From positions 1 through 64,000 of the forward strand of contig CAZJVJ010000004.1 of NCBI GenBank assembly GCA_964549635.1: 64,000 nt of DNA, read 5' to 3'. The translations under genes were made by a program, and so were the position numbers. Below, piece by piece: positions 44,042 to 52,392 of the stretch. The stretch comes from VGNY01 sp964549635. GTDB lineage: Bacteria; Chloroflexota; Dehalococcoidia; GIF9; UBA5629. The notes below the pieces were generated by a model, which saw only the letters and a program-made list of their open reading frames with translations, was not told where the DNA came from and ran no database searches. Every line of letters begins with the position of its first letter. Position 1 is the first letter of the stretch.

Positions 44042-44902
44042 CTAGTCCTCTGCATAAAAGGCAAGTGCTAGCGTTCCCCGGCCGGTAGCATAACCCATAA
44101 TAGGGCTGAAATCGGTGACAAAAATTTCAACGCAGTTAAATTCAGTAGCCACCCTTGTTTTAAGCCTATCCGCTTCTTCGATGGCGTCAGCGTGCATAAC
44201 AGCCACATGAACCATCCTGGAGTTCCCCACGTGCCTTCGCATCATCTGGAGCATTTTTTCAATTCCATTCTGTTTAGTCCTCACGACTCCGGCGAAATGT
44301 ATACCTCCGTTGCCACTGGTCAGGATAGGTTTCACTGACAGCAGCGAGCCTACTTCGGAAGCAACTTTGGGTATCCTTCCAGTCCTGTAAACGTGGCGGA
44401 TGGTTTCTAGGAGGCCGACAAAGCTGACACGCTCCCTAACCCTGTTGGCTATTTCAATCACTTCTTGGAAGCTTTTCCCCTCAGTAGCAGCTCGAGCTGC
44501 TGCGAGAGCGATAAGACCTTCGGCCGCAGCAGCAGTCTGGCTATCTAGGACATAGACTTCAATGTGCGGCAACTTATCACTAATTATTTCTTTGGCAATT
44601 TGGGCACTGGTGTAAAACATGCTCAGTTTTGAGGATATGGTGACTACCAGGATACTCTGAACATGCTCACTAAGCTCCTGGTAGACTCTAACATAGTCCT
44701 CTGGGGAAGCTGCAGAACTCTTCCAGAATTCTGGAGCTTTTTCAAGAAACTCATAAGCCTGAGCCGGACTTATATCCAAAAAGTCGCGATAAACGTGGCC
44801 ATTTACGAATATATTAGCCGGGACTATTTTGATGCCATATGCCTCAGCTTGGTCCTTTGTGATACAGGCGATACTGTCAACGACAATCCCAATTCTACCC
44901 AT
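44042..44902 (-). CDS. DegV family fatty-acid-binding protein
   Basis: A 286-residue DegV protein. GIVVDSIACITKDQAEAYGIKIVP is the N-terminal block; EFWKSSAASPEDYVRVYQEL and VLVVTISSKLSMFYTSAQIA supply the Ser residues that contact the bound acyl chain; VRERVSFVGLLETIRHVYRTGRI follows. Bacterial DegV (FakB-like) proteins hold a fatty acid for phosphorylation by FakA; no FakA gene is nearby. I start at the ATG at 44902 rather than a TTG three codons upstream. Divergent from rpsU. Confidence 0.88.
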   Translation of the reverse strand: MGRIGIVVDSIACITKDQAEAYGIKIVPANIFVNGHVYRDFLDISPAQAYEFLEKAPEFWKSSAASPEDYVRVYQELSEHVQSILVVTISSKLSMFYTSAQIAKEIISDKLPHIEVYVLDSQTAAAAEGLIALAAARAATEGKSFQEVIEIANRVRERVSFVGLLETIRHVYRTGRIPKVASEVGSLLSVKPILTSGNGGIHFAGVVRTKQNGIEKMLQMMRRHVGNSRMVHVAVMHADAIEEADRLKTRVATEFNCVEIFVTDFSPIMGYATGRGTLALAFYAED

Positions 44903-44974
44903 ACGAAGCAAAATACCCTACTTTAATACCTCGGCTACCGATGCTATTGTAGCACGACATAAAAAATCTGTCAA

Positions 44975-45098
44975 TAGGGCGAATTGCCTCGATATACTCT
45001 CGTATGCTGTTTCGTGTCATCTTCCTCCTTTTTGGTAACAAATTTTTGAGGCAACGATACCACTCTCGGTAACAATAATTATGAGGCAATTCGCGCCC
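44975..45098. repeat. Inverted and direct short repeats ahead of the rpsU promoter
   Basis: GGGCGAATTGCCTC near 44978 recurs inverted as GAGGCAATTCGCGCCC near 45083, about 100 bases apart. Between them GGTAACAA...TTGAGGCAA (45035) and GGTAACAA...ATGAGGCAA (45070) form a direct repeat with about 35 bases between starts. They lie immediately upstream of the -35 box of rpsU and could be operator sites or a small decayed element. Confidence 0.5.
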
Positions 45099-45127
45099 TT
45101 GACACTACAACGTGGAAAGACTAAAAT
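45099..45127 (+). promoter_or_regulatory. Sigma70-type promoter of rpsU-yqeY
   Basis: TTGACA (45099-45104), a 17-base spacer and TAAAAT (45122-45127). It stands 48 bases before the rpsU start codon and right after the repeat cluster. Confidence 0.75.
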
Positions 45128-45174
45128 TTGTTTTTGTTGGTTAATCACTGTTTTTAAGGAAGGGGTGATATCGT

Positions 45175-45357
45175 GTGCCCGAAGTAAGACTTGCGCCGGG
45201 GGAGACGTTTGAGAGCTTGCTGCGACGGTTCACCAAGAAGGTGCAACAGGAAGGTATAATCAGTGAAGCCCGCCGTCGTGGGTTCTACGAAAAGCCCAGT
45301 GTGAAACGAAAACGGAAAGAAGCGGCAAAAAGGCGCAAAAGTGCTAGGAGCAGCTAG
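45175..45357 (+). CDS. rpsU: Small ribosomal subunit protein bS21
   Basis: A 60-residue, strongly basic S21. VRLAPGETFESLLRRFTKKVQQEGIISEARRRGFYEKPS covers the conserved core, and the Lys/Arg-rich C-terminus contacts 16S rRNA near the anti-Shine-Dalgarno region. The start is GTG with AAGGAAGGGG upstream. The stop is followed after three bases by the GatB/YqeY gene, a pairing common in bacteria. Confidence 0.93.
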   Translation: MPEVRLAPGETFESLLRRFTKKVQQEGIISEARRRGFYEKPSVKRKRKEAAKRRKSARSS

Positions 45358-45360
45358 AAA

Positions 45361-45810
45361 ATGACTCTGGCTGAAAAAATTAGAAGTGACTTAGAACGTT
45401 CAATAAGGAAAGAAGACAAACTACGGTGTCTGGTACTGCGTTCACTTTTGTCCAGCATGAGAAATGCCGAAATTGCCCAACAGAAGCCATTGGACGACGC
45501 TGGTATAATAAGTGTCATTGAAAAGGAAGCCAAGATGCGGCGTGAGAGCATTGAGGCTTTCGAGAAGGGCAACCGTCCCGATTTGGTGGCTAAAGAGAAA
45601 GCAGAGCTGGCGGTACTTACGGAATATCTGCCGGAACAGATGAGCCGTGAAGAGATTGTGGCTGCGGCTCGCAAAGTGATAGCTGAACTGGGGGCAGCAG
45701 GACCGAAAGACAAGGGTAAAGTTATGTCCCAACTAATGCCCAAGCTTAAAGGAAGAGCTCAAGGGCAAGAAGTGAGTGACATCGTTTCACAACTTCTGAG
45801 CAGCACATAG
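45361..45810 (+). CDS. GatB/YqeY domain protein
   Basis: A 149-residue YqeY-type protein. LAEKIRSDLERSIRKEDKLRCLVLRSLLSS begins the helical N-terminal part, and YLPEQMSREEIVAAARKVI with KDKGKVMSQLMPKLKGRAQGQEVSDIV covers the tRNA-binding-like C-terminal domain shared with GatB. Its role is not established; it resembles the tail domain of the Glu-tRNA amidotransferase B subunit. It starts three bases after rpsU and is certainly in the same operon. Confidence 0.9.
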   Translation: MTLAEKIRSDLERSIRKEDKLRCLVLRSLLSSMRNAEIAQQKPLDDAGIISVIEKEAKMRRESIEAFEKGNRPDLVAKEKAELAVLTEYLPEQMSREEIVAAARKVIAELGAAGPKDKGKVMSQLMPKLKGRAQGQEVSDIVSQLLSST

Positions 45811-45846
45811 GTCTTGAATTGGTGCTCTTTCGTCATGGATAATGTT

Positions 45847-45876
45847 GGCGGCAGGAAGTGCCGCCATCTTTATTAT
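45847..45876 (+). terminator. Hairpin between yqeY and purQ, possible terminator
   Basis: GGCGGCA (45847-45853), loop GGAAG, TGCCGCC (45859-45865), then ATCTTTATTATTT. The T-tract is interrupted, so termination may be partial. It is followed closely by the purQ start at 45893. Confidence 0.5.
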
Positions 45877-45892
45877 TTCAGGATACCTAATC

Positions 45893-46591
45893 ATGAGGTT
45901 TGGCATAGTCGTTTTCCCGGGCACATGGAGTGATAGAGACTGTTATTACGCTGTCAAGGATATTCTGGGACAAAAGGTTGACTACATCTGGCATAAGGAG
46001 ACCGATCTCTCTGAATATGACTGCGTTATTTTGCCTGGCGGTTTTTCTTACGGTGATTACCTTAGGCCCGGGGCTATAGCACGTTTTTCTCCCGTCATGG
46101 CATCTCTCGAGCGATTTGCGTCTGAGGGGAAGCTTGTTATCGGCATCTGCAATGGGTTTCAGATTCTATGCGAATCCGGGCTCCTACCCGGGGCACTGTT
46201 ACGCAACGACCATCTGGAATACCGTTGCCAGTGGGTATACCTTAAGGTAGAAAACAATGACTCGCCCTTTACATCCCGTTGCCACAATGGACAGGTGCTT
46301 AAGATGCCTATATCACACTACGAAGGCAGGTACTATGCAGATGATGTTACACTGGCTGAACTGGAAGTTAGTAACCGCATTGTTTTCCGTTACTCAACGC
46401 CAGCCGGTGATGTAGCTGAGTCAGCTAATCCTAATGGTTCACTAAATAACATCGCAGGTATCATTAACAAAGAGGGTAACGTTCTGGGGATGATGCCACA
46501 TCCTGAGCGCGCCTGCGAGCCTCTACTGGGCAGTAGCGATGGTAACTTAATCTGGGAGTCAATAATTGCCAGTATCAAAAGAAACCCTTGA
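45893..46591 (+). CDS. purQ: Phosphoribosylformylglycinamidine synthase, glutaminase subunit PurQ
   Basis: A 232-residue class I glutaminase that feeds ammonia to PurL in purine synthesis. MRFGIVVFPGTWSDRDCYYA is the family start, the nucleophile is Cys86 in GICNGFQIL, and MPHPERACEPLLG holds the catalytic His and Glu. The open frame reaches back to 45842, but that part lies within the hairpin; the ATG at 45893 has a CAGGA site. It overlaps purL by 26 bases. Confidence 0.95.
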   Translation: MRFGIVVFPGTWSDRDCYYAVKDILGQKVDYIWHKETDLSEYDCVILPGGFSYGDYLRPGAIARFSPVMASLERFASEGKLVIGICNGFQILCESGLLPGALLRNDHLEYRCQWVYLKVENNDSPFTSRCHNGQVLKMPISHYEGRYYADDVTLAELEVSNRIVFRYSTPAGDVAESANPNGSLNNIAGIINKEGNVLGMMPHPERACEPLLGSSDGNLIWESIIASIKRNP

Positions 46592-48779
46592 TGAAATCGC
46601 TTTAAGTGAAAAAGAATACCGGCTCATAGTGGAGTGTCTAGGTAGAGAGCCGACTGAAGTGGAGCTAGGTATGTTCGGTGCGCTATGGAGCGAGCATTGC
46701 GGCTACAAGCACTCCAAAGCATTGCTCAAAAACTTTCCATCAAGAAATAAGCGCGTCATGGTCAAGCCAGGCGAAGAAAACGCTGGAGTGGTGGACATAG
46801 GTGATGGGTTGGTGCTGGTAATGAAGATTGAGTCTCACAACCACCCCTCAGCGATTGAGCCATATCAAGGAGCGGCGACCGGGGTGGGGGGTATTGTTCG
46901 CGATATTTTCACCATGGGAGCCAGACCAATAGCTTTACTTAATTCACTTCGCTTTGGGCCGCTGACTGAACCTCGCAACCGTTATCTTTTCAGTGGTGTG
47001 GTCGGTGGTATTGCCGGATATGGCAACTGTCTTGGGATACCTGACATCGGTGGTGAAATTTTCTTCGCCGATTGCTACTCGTCCAATCCGCTGGTCAATG
47101 CACTGTGCCTCGGCATTGCTGAAGCCAGGCACTTGGTGAAGGCAAGAGCCTGTGGAGAGGGAAATCTTCTGATGCTCGTAGGAGCTGATACTGGGCGCGA
47201 CGGACTACATGGCGCTTCTGGGCTGGCGTCAAGAACTTTTGAGGAGGAGCGTGAGTTAAGGTCGACTGTCCAGGTAGGTAATCCTTTTCTGGAGAAATTG
47301 CTTATAGAAGCGTGCCTTGAGCTTGCTGAAACCGATTGGATTGCTGGCATGCAAGATTTAGGCGCTGCTGGACTTACCAGTGCAGCGGTAGAATCGGCAG
47401 CTAGGGGTGGTGGTGGCATCGAAATAGACGTGCTAAAAGTGCCACGCCGTGAAAAAGGCATGACCCCTTACGAGGTCATGCTGTCTGAATCCCAGGAAAG
47501 GATGCTGGTGGTAGTGAAAAAAGGGTATGAGGAAAGGGTAAGGGCAGTTTTTGACCGATGGGAGCTACCATCGACTATAATCGGCCATGTTACCGGAGAT
47601 GGTTTAGCCAGAATTAAAGAAGGGGAAAAAGTAGTAGCTGAAGTGCCGGTAAAATTGTTGACCTCACCACCTGTCTACAAACGACGGGTTGGGAAACCTG
47701 ACTGGCTGGAAAGGCTCCAAGCTTTTGACGTGACTTCGGTCTCTGATTTACCACCTAGAAAAGCAGGCGCGACCCTTCTGCGTTTGTTGGCATCGCCTAA
47801 CATAGCGAGCAAACACTGTGTGTACCGCCAGTATGATCACCAGGTAGGTAACAACACGGTGGTTCTGCCTGGCAATGATGCTGCTGTATTGCGCCTTAAG
47901 GGAACAAAGAAGGCCATCGCCCTAACCACTGATGGCAATGCCCGCTATTGCTATGTGAATCCTTATCTTGGAGGTGTCATTGCTGTAGCTGAGGCAGCCA
48001 GGAACCTGGTGTGCAGTGGCGCTCAGCCTCTGGCCATCACAAACTGCCTCAACTTCGGCAATCCGGAGAAGGATGACGTGTACTACCAGCTAAAAGAGTG
48101 CATTAATGGTATGGCTCGAGCTTGCCGGGAGTTGAAAATCCCAGTTATCAGCGGCAACGTCAGCCTATACAACGAGACCAGAGGCGAAGCCATATATCCA
48201 ACGCCTGTAGTGGGAATGGTGGGGCTTATCGAGGATGTAACCAAATGCTGCACATCTGGATTTAAATATGAAGGTGACATTGTATTTCTGCTGGGAGATA
48301 CTCGGATGGTTGACTCCAGTATTGGCAGCAGCGAATATCTGGCATTGATCCACGGTATAATAAAGGGAGACCCGTACATTGACTTGGGAATGGAGAAGCG
48401 TCTACAACGATGCTGTCTGGAAGCAATCAGAAGAGGAATTATAAACTCGGCCCATGATTGTTCTGAAGGTGGACTGGCAGTTGCTCTGGCCGAAAGCTGC
48501 TTACTTGGTGATTTGGGTTTTGTCAGCAATGACCTGGAAATAGAAGGCAGGCTCGATGCAGCTCTTTTTGGTGAGGCACAGTCGAGGATTATAGTGTCGT
48601 TAGCTCCCGGACACGTCCGGAAACTGGAAAAGCTGGCGGCCCGGTGGCAGATAGGGGCTAAAGAACTTGGCACAGTAGGTGGCAGGAGACTAATACTAAA
48701 AGATTACATGGATCTATCGCTTAAGCGCATGGGGGAGGCATGGTGGGGTGGGCTGGAAAGTTGTTTAAGGAGGTACTGA
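46566..48779 (+). CDS. purL: Phosphoribosylformylglycinamidine synthase, large subunit PurL
   Basis: A 737-residue small-type PurL, which makes FGAM from FGAR, ATP and PurQ-derived ammonia. ALWSEHCGYKHSKALLKNF and KIESHNHPSAIEPYQGAATGVGG are active-site blocks, and SAHDCSEGGLAVALAESC marks the second half. The start is TTG (MPVSKETLDEIALSEKEY), inside the end of purQ. Small-type PurL normally needs a PurS protein; none is adjacent. The DUF1015 gene follows one base after the stop. Confidence 0.95.
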   Translation: MPVSKETLDEIALSEKEYRLIVECLGREPTEVELGMFGALWSEHCGYKHSKALLKNFPSRNKRVMVKPGEENAGVVDIGDGLVLVMKIESHNHPSAIEPYQGAATGVGGIVRDIFTMGARPIALLNSLRFGPLTEPRNRYLFSGVVGGIAGYGNCLGIPDIGGEIFFADCYSSNPLVNALCLGIAEARHLVKARACGEGNLLMLVGADTGRDGLHGASGLASRTFEEERELRSTVQVGNPFLEKLLIEACLELAETDWIAGMQDLGAAGLTSAAVESAARGGGGIEIDVLKVPRREKGMTPYEVMLSESQERMLVVVKKGYEERVRAVFDRWELPSTIIGHVTGDGLARIKEGEKVVAEVPVKLLTSPPVYKRRVGKPDWLERLQAFDVTSVSDLPPRKAGATLLRLLASPNIASKHCVYRQYDHQVGNNTVVLPGNDAAVLRLKGTKKAIALTTDGNARYCYVNPYLGGVIAVAEAARNLVCSGAQPLAITNCLNFGNPEKDDVYYQLKECINGMARACRELKIPVISGNVSLYNETRGEAIYPTPVVGMVGLIEDVTKCCTSGFKYEGDIVFLLGDTRMVDSSIGSSEYLALIHGIIKGDPYIDLGMEKRLQRCCLEAIRRGIINSAHDCSEGGLAVALAESCLLGDLGFVSNDLEIEGRLDAALFGEAQSRIIVSLAPGHVRKLEKLAARWQIGAKELGTVGGRRLILKDYMDLSLKRMGEAWWGGLESCLRRY

Positions 48780-48780
48780 T

Positions 48781-50067
48781 TTGGCTGAAATTTGTCCCTT
48801 TTCAGGCGTACTTTATAATCAGGAAGTTGTGGGAGACCTAGCATCAGTTATCTGTCCTCCATATGATGTTATCTCTCCAGAAGAGCAAAAAGCCTACTAC
48901 GAGAAAAGCGAGTATAATGTTGTGCGCCTTGAGCACGGGATGCAATTTCCCAGTGATACTGAGAGCGATAACAAACACACGAGAGCCAGGGCCACCTTCA
49001 ACAGGTGGCTACATGACCGTGTGCTGGTGGTAAATCACGTGCCCTCTTTTTATATTCATGAGCACACGTTCACTCACCAGAACATTAGAAAAAAACGGCT
49101 TGGGCTGGTGGCCTGTGTTAGGCTGGAGCCCTGGGAGAAAAAGATCATACTCCCTCACGAAGATACCGTATCAGGGATTAAGAGCGACCGTTTGGATCTG
49201 ATGCGAGCCTGTGCCGCTAATTTTAGCCCGTTACTTGGCCTCTACGAAGATCCGGGACTGCGGGTCACCAAACTGCTAACTTCTCAGATTAGTCGAAAGC
49301 CTGTGATCGACTTCACTGATTCAGGTGAAAGACATAGGCTCTGGGTTGCCAACGAACCTGAGTTTGTCCAGCGAGCAAGCCACTTTATGGCCTCGAAACC
49401 CATTTATATCGCTGATGGGCACCATAGGTATGAGACAGCATTAGCTTATCGGGACGAGAGGCGACAAAGTAGTTTATCGTTTACGGGTGAAGAAGCCTTC
49501 AACTTTGTCATGATGACGTTAGTGTCTTTTTCTGATTCTGGACTAATAGTGCTACCAGTTCACCGCCTGTTACAAAATATATCTACAGAGACTCTGGTGG
49601 AATTTAAGACCTACGTGGGAAAGCTATTCGAAGTCCAATCAACCCCGTTGGACGGAGCCAATTTACCTGAGGTAAGCGGCGCAATTACAAAGGTTGTAGG
49701 ACTGGAACCCGGCAAAATGACCGCCTTGAGGCTCCGGCATTCAGCATCACTGCTGAAAGAAATGCCACAAAATCGCTCTCAGGCTTACAAGAGTCTGGAG
49801 GTCAGCATTGTCGAGCATCTGCTTATAGACTGGCTGCTGGCACATGACAAGAATGTCAGTGTATCTTACAGTCCAAATGCTTTACAGGTCCGAAAACTGG
49901 TGGAAAGTGGCCAGTATCAGCTGGCCTTTCTGCTCAATCCTATCCCGGTGTCAGTCATCAAAACGGTAGCCGATGCAGGCGATAGGATGCCAGGAAAATC
50001 GACCTATTTTTATCCCAAGCTTCCCACCGGTTTGGTCATGAACCGTCTCGAGGGAAAGTTATTATGA
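48781..50067 (+). CDS. DUF1015 family protein
   Basis: A 428-residue DUF1015 protein. AEICPFSGVLYNQ and SVICPPYDVISPEEQKAYY at the start, then PHEDTVSGIKSDRLDLMRA and YIADGHHRYETALAYRDE, are the conserved blocks of this family, of unknown activity (sometimes proposed to act in cofactor or serine metabolism). The start is TTG preceded by AAGGAGG. It follows purL directly, so it is expressed with the purine genes. Cytoplasmic. Confidence 0.85.
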   Translation: MAEICPFSGVLYNQEVVGDLASVICPPYDVISPEEQKAYYEKSEYNVVRLEHGMQFPSDTESDNKHTRARATFNRWLHDRVLVVNHVPSFYIHEHTFTHQNIRKKRLGLVACVRLEPWEKKIILPHEDTVSGIKSDRLDLMRACAANFSPLLGLYEDPGLRVTKLLTSQISRKPVIDFTDSGERHRLWVANEPEFVQRASHFMASKPIYIADGHHRYETALAYRDERRQSSLSFTGEEAFNFVMMTLVSFSDSGLIVLPVHRLLQNISTETLVEFKTYVGKLFEVQSTPLDGANLPEVSGAITKVVGLEPGKMTALRLRHSASLLKEMPQNRSQAYKSLEVSIVEHLLIDWLLAHDKNVSVSYSPNALQVRKLVESGQYQLAFLLNPIPVSVIKTVADAGDRMPGKSTYFYPKLPTGLVMNRLEGKLL

Positions 50068-50204
50068 CAGCTGTCCCTCTTTAGTGTTATCTAGTAACTG
50101 ATATACATAGTACCAATATTATCTTGTGTTGTCAATAGCGTGACGGGTCACAGCCGAAAACCGTGGTAAGTTATGAACTTGACGGTTTAAATATTCCAGA
50201 TGCC

Positions 50205-52286
50205 TTAAGCCTTACTCAGGCGACAAGGTATACCTCTTAGATAAGTGGAACCTACTGCTGGTTCTGCGGGAGAACCGGAATCGGTAAGCACGTTAAAGTT
50301 GCTTTCTTGCCATCCGTAGAGAGTTTCCTTGCCTCTTTCGGGGTACCACCATCCGTACTCAGCAAATACCACCCTGGGATCAAGGTCTCGATTAAATTTG
50401 ATCCTTTGCTGTATTTTACCCTTGTGTGTCTCAATCCAGGCATAGTCGCCCTCATTAAGCATCAGTTTGGCAGCAGTTACCGGGTTAATTTCTACAAAAG
50501 GCTCCCTGGATTTTTTCCTGAGGCTTGATATGTTACGATAGGCTGAATGGAAGAAGTAAGGACTTTTAGAACTTGTGAGCACCAGTGGATAATCAGCGGA
50601 GGGGGGCAATGGGTCAATATAGGTTGGAAGCGGTGAATATCCCATGTTCTCGAGTTGTTTTGAATATATCTCCACTTTGCCTGAAGGTGTTCGAAAACCT
50701 TCCTCTTCGTACTTTCGGTAACGTTTCTCACCAACAATTATGCCTTTCTCCTTGAGTTGCTCAAAGGTTATTCCCAAAGGGCTAAGAATCTCATCCAGAG
50801 ATTGTTCCACATCTTTCCAGAAATACTCGGAGAAGCCCAGTCGCTTTGCCAGCTCATTGATGATTTTGATGTCTGGCCAGCATTCCCCAATAGGGTCAAC
50901 TATGCGGGGACGGGCAACGATTGTGCCATAGCGCAGTCCATAATAACCGATCTCGTCATACTCCAGAAAAGTAGCAACTGGTAGTACAAGGTCTGCGAGT
51001 TCAGCGGTGGAAGTCATGAAAATGTCGCTGACCATGAGAAATTCCGTTTCTCTCAAAGCTTCATAGATTTTTCGCGAATCGGCGAAACTCAATAAGGGAT
51101 TTGTTCCGAAAAAAAGCATTGCTTTAACAGCATAAGGGCTCTGTTCGAGGATAGCCTTTGGAATTAATTGTCTGGGCACAAAAAAGTTTCTTTGAGCAAT
51201 TTTAAATTCAGCCCCGAGCATCTCTTTTTGTATTTCCTCCCTCATATTTGCAAGCAGGAATTCGGCGGGACGCTTTAGGCGCGGCAAAGTTGGTATAACC
51301 TCTCCACCAGGGATGTCGATATTTCCCGTTATAGCTTTAACTGTTGCGATGGCGCGGGAAGATTGAAAGCTATCTGGAGAATGGTCAAGGGCATTCCCTT
51401 GGAGAATTACAGCAGGTTTGTGCTCGGCATATGTGCGAGCCATTTCTCTGATGATTTCCGTAGTGAGCCAAGTAATATTGCCTATGTCCTCCAGATTCAC
51501 CTTCTTAAGGTGTTCTTTAAGGTCCTCAAATCCCACAGTATACTTAGCCACGAAGTCAGCATCGTATAATCCCTCCTCTACGATAACCTTCAAAACACCT
51601 AAGGCTAAGGCGGCATCACCACCGGGCCTTATTCTGATCCAGAGATGGGCTTTCTTCGCGAGTTCTGTCCTTTTGGGGTCGATTACTATAATTTTAGCAT
51701 TGGCATCTATGACCTTCTGTATCCAAAATCTGGTTCCGATGCCGCCAGCGTTGGTTACCAAGGGATTTATACCCCATAATACAAGGCATTTCGGAGTGTG
51801 GTCGAGATCTGGATAGCTCGGAGAGCCGTAGGTGAAGGAATAGCCTAGTTCTCTGGGCATATGACATACATTTGCTGCGGTAGCTACATTCGGCGTGCCA
51901 ATTAGACTGGCCAGACGATGGGCAAAAAATATTTCAAGCCCTTTAGGTGAGCCAAGCCCGAAAAGAATTGCTTTAGCACCATACTTTTTCTTAGCTGCCG
52001 ATATACTTTCGGCAGCATAGTTTAAAGCCTCGTCCCACGAAGTCCGTTGCCAAGTGCCATCTCCACGTGCGCCCCTCCTGATTTTGGGATAAGTAAGCCT
52101 TTCCGGATGATAAAGCAGTTCAAGAAGGGCACGTCCTCGGTGACATATGAAACCGCGACTGGTTGGACAATCTGGGTCCCCTTCGACTTTTACTGCCTTA
52201 TTTCCTTCCACTGTGAACAACAGCCCGCAGCCGCCGTCGTCCATACGGGAACAAAAGGTACGTAATCGTTTTCTTTTGTCCGACAT
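50205..52286 (-). CDS. Molybdopterin-dependent oxidoreductase (DMSO reductase family) with altered Fe-S motif
   Basis: A 693-residue catalytic subunit. The N-terminal cluster motif is normally C-x2/3-C-x3-C then a distant C. Here it reads CSRMDDGGC (Cys12, Cys20) with Asp16 where the second Cys should be, and Cys in GFICHRG as the fourth ligand. ANVCHMPRELGYSFTYG places a Cys as likely Mo/W ligand. LVLWGINPLVTNAG, ILQGNALDHSPDSFQS and IDIPGGEVIP are family blocks, and the C-terminal domain (PLVLTSSKSPYFFHS, LNEGDYAWIETHKGKI) is complete. There is no Tat signal and no adjacent electron-transfer subunit, so it is probably a cytoplasmic single-subunit enzyme. Substrate unknown. AGGAG precedes the ATG. 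Confidence 0.88.
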   Translation of the reverse strand: MSDKRKRLRTFCSRMDDGGCGLLFTVEGNKAVKVEGDPDCPTSRGFICHRGRALLELLYHPERLTYPKIRRGARGDGTWQRTSWDEALNYAAESISAAKKKYGAKAILFGLGSPKGLEIFFAHRLASLIGTPNVATAANVCHMPRELGYSFTYGSPSYPDLDHTPKCLVLWGINPLVTNAGGIGTRFWIQKVIDANAKIIVIDPKRTELAKKAHLWIRIRPGGDAALALGVLKVIVEEGLYDADFVAKYTVGFEDLKEHLKKVNLEDIGNITWLTTEIIREMARTYAEHKPAVILQGNALDHSPDSFQSSRAIATVKAITGNIDIPGGEVIPTLPRLKRPAEFLLANMREEIQKEMLGAEFKIAQRNFFVPRQLIPKAILEQSPYAVKAMLFFGTNPLLSFADSRKIYEALRETEFLMVSDIFMTSTAELADLVLPVATFLEYDEIGYYGLRYGTIVARPRIVDPIGECWPDIKIINELAKRLGFSEYFWKDVEQSLDEILSPLGITFEQLKEKGIIVGEKRYRKYEEEGFRTPSGKVEIYSKQLENMGYSPLPTYIDPLPPSADYPLVLTSSKSPYFFHSAYRNISSLRKKSREPFVEINPVTAAKLMLNEGDYAWIETHKGKIQQRIKFNRDLDPRVVFAEYGWWYPERGKETLYGWQESNFNVLTDSGSPAEPAVGSTYLRGIPCRLSKA

Positions 52287-52392
52287 TTTTCTCTCCTGTT
52301 GTCAGGTTATCGTTTGCATAGAGACCTCATACCCAATTGCTGAAATCGTTAGTGTTGAACGAAATAGCTAGTTGGCATGTGATACTCCCTTT

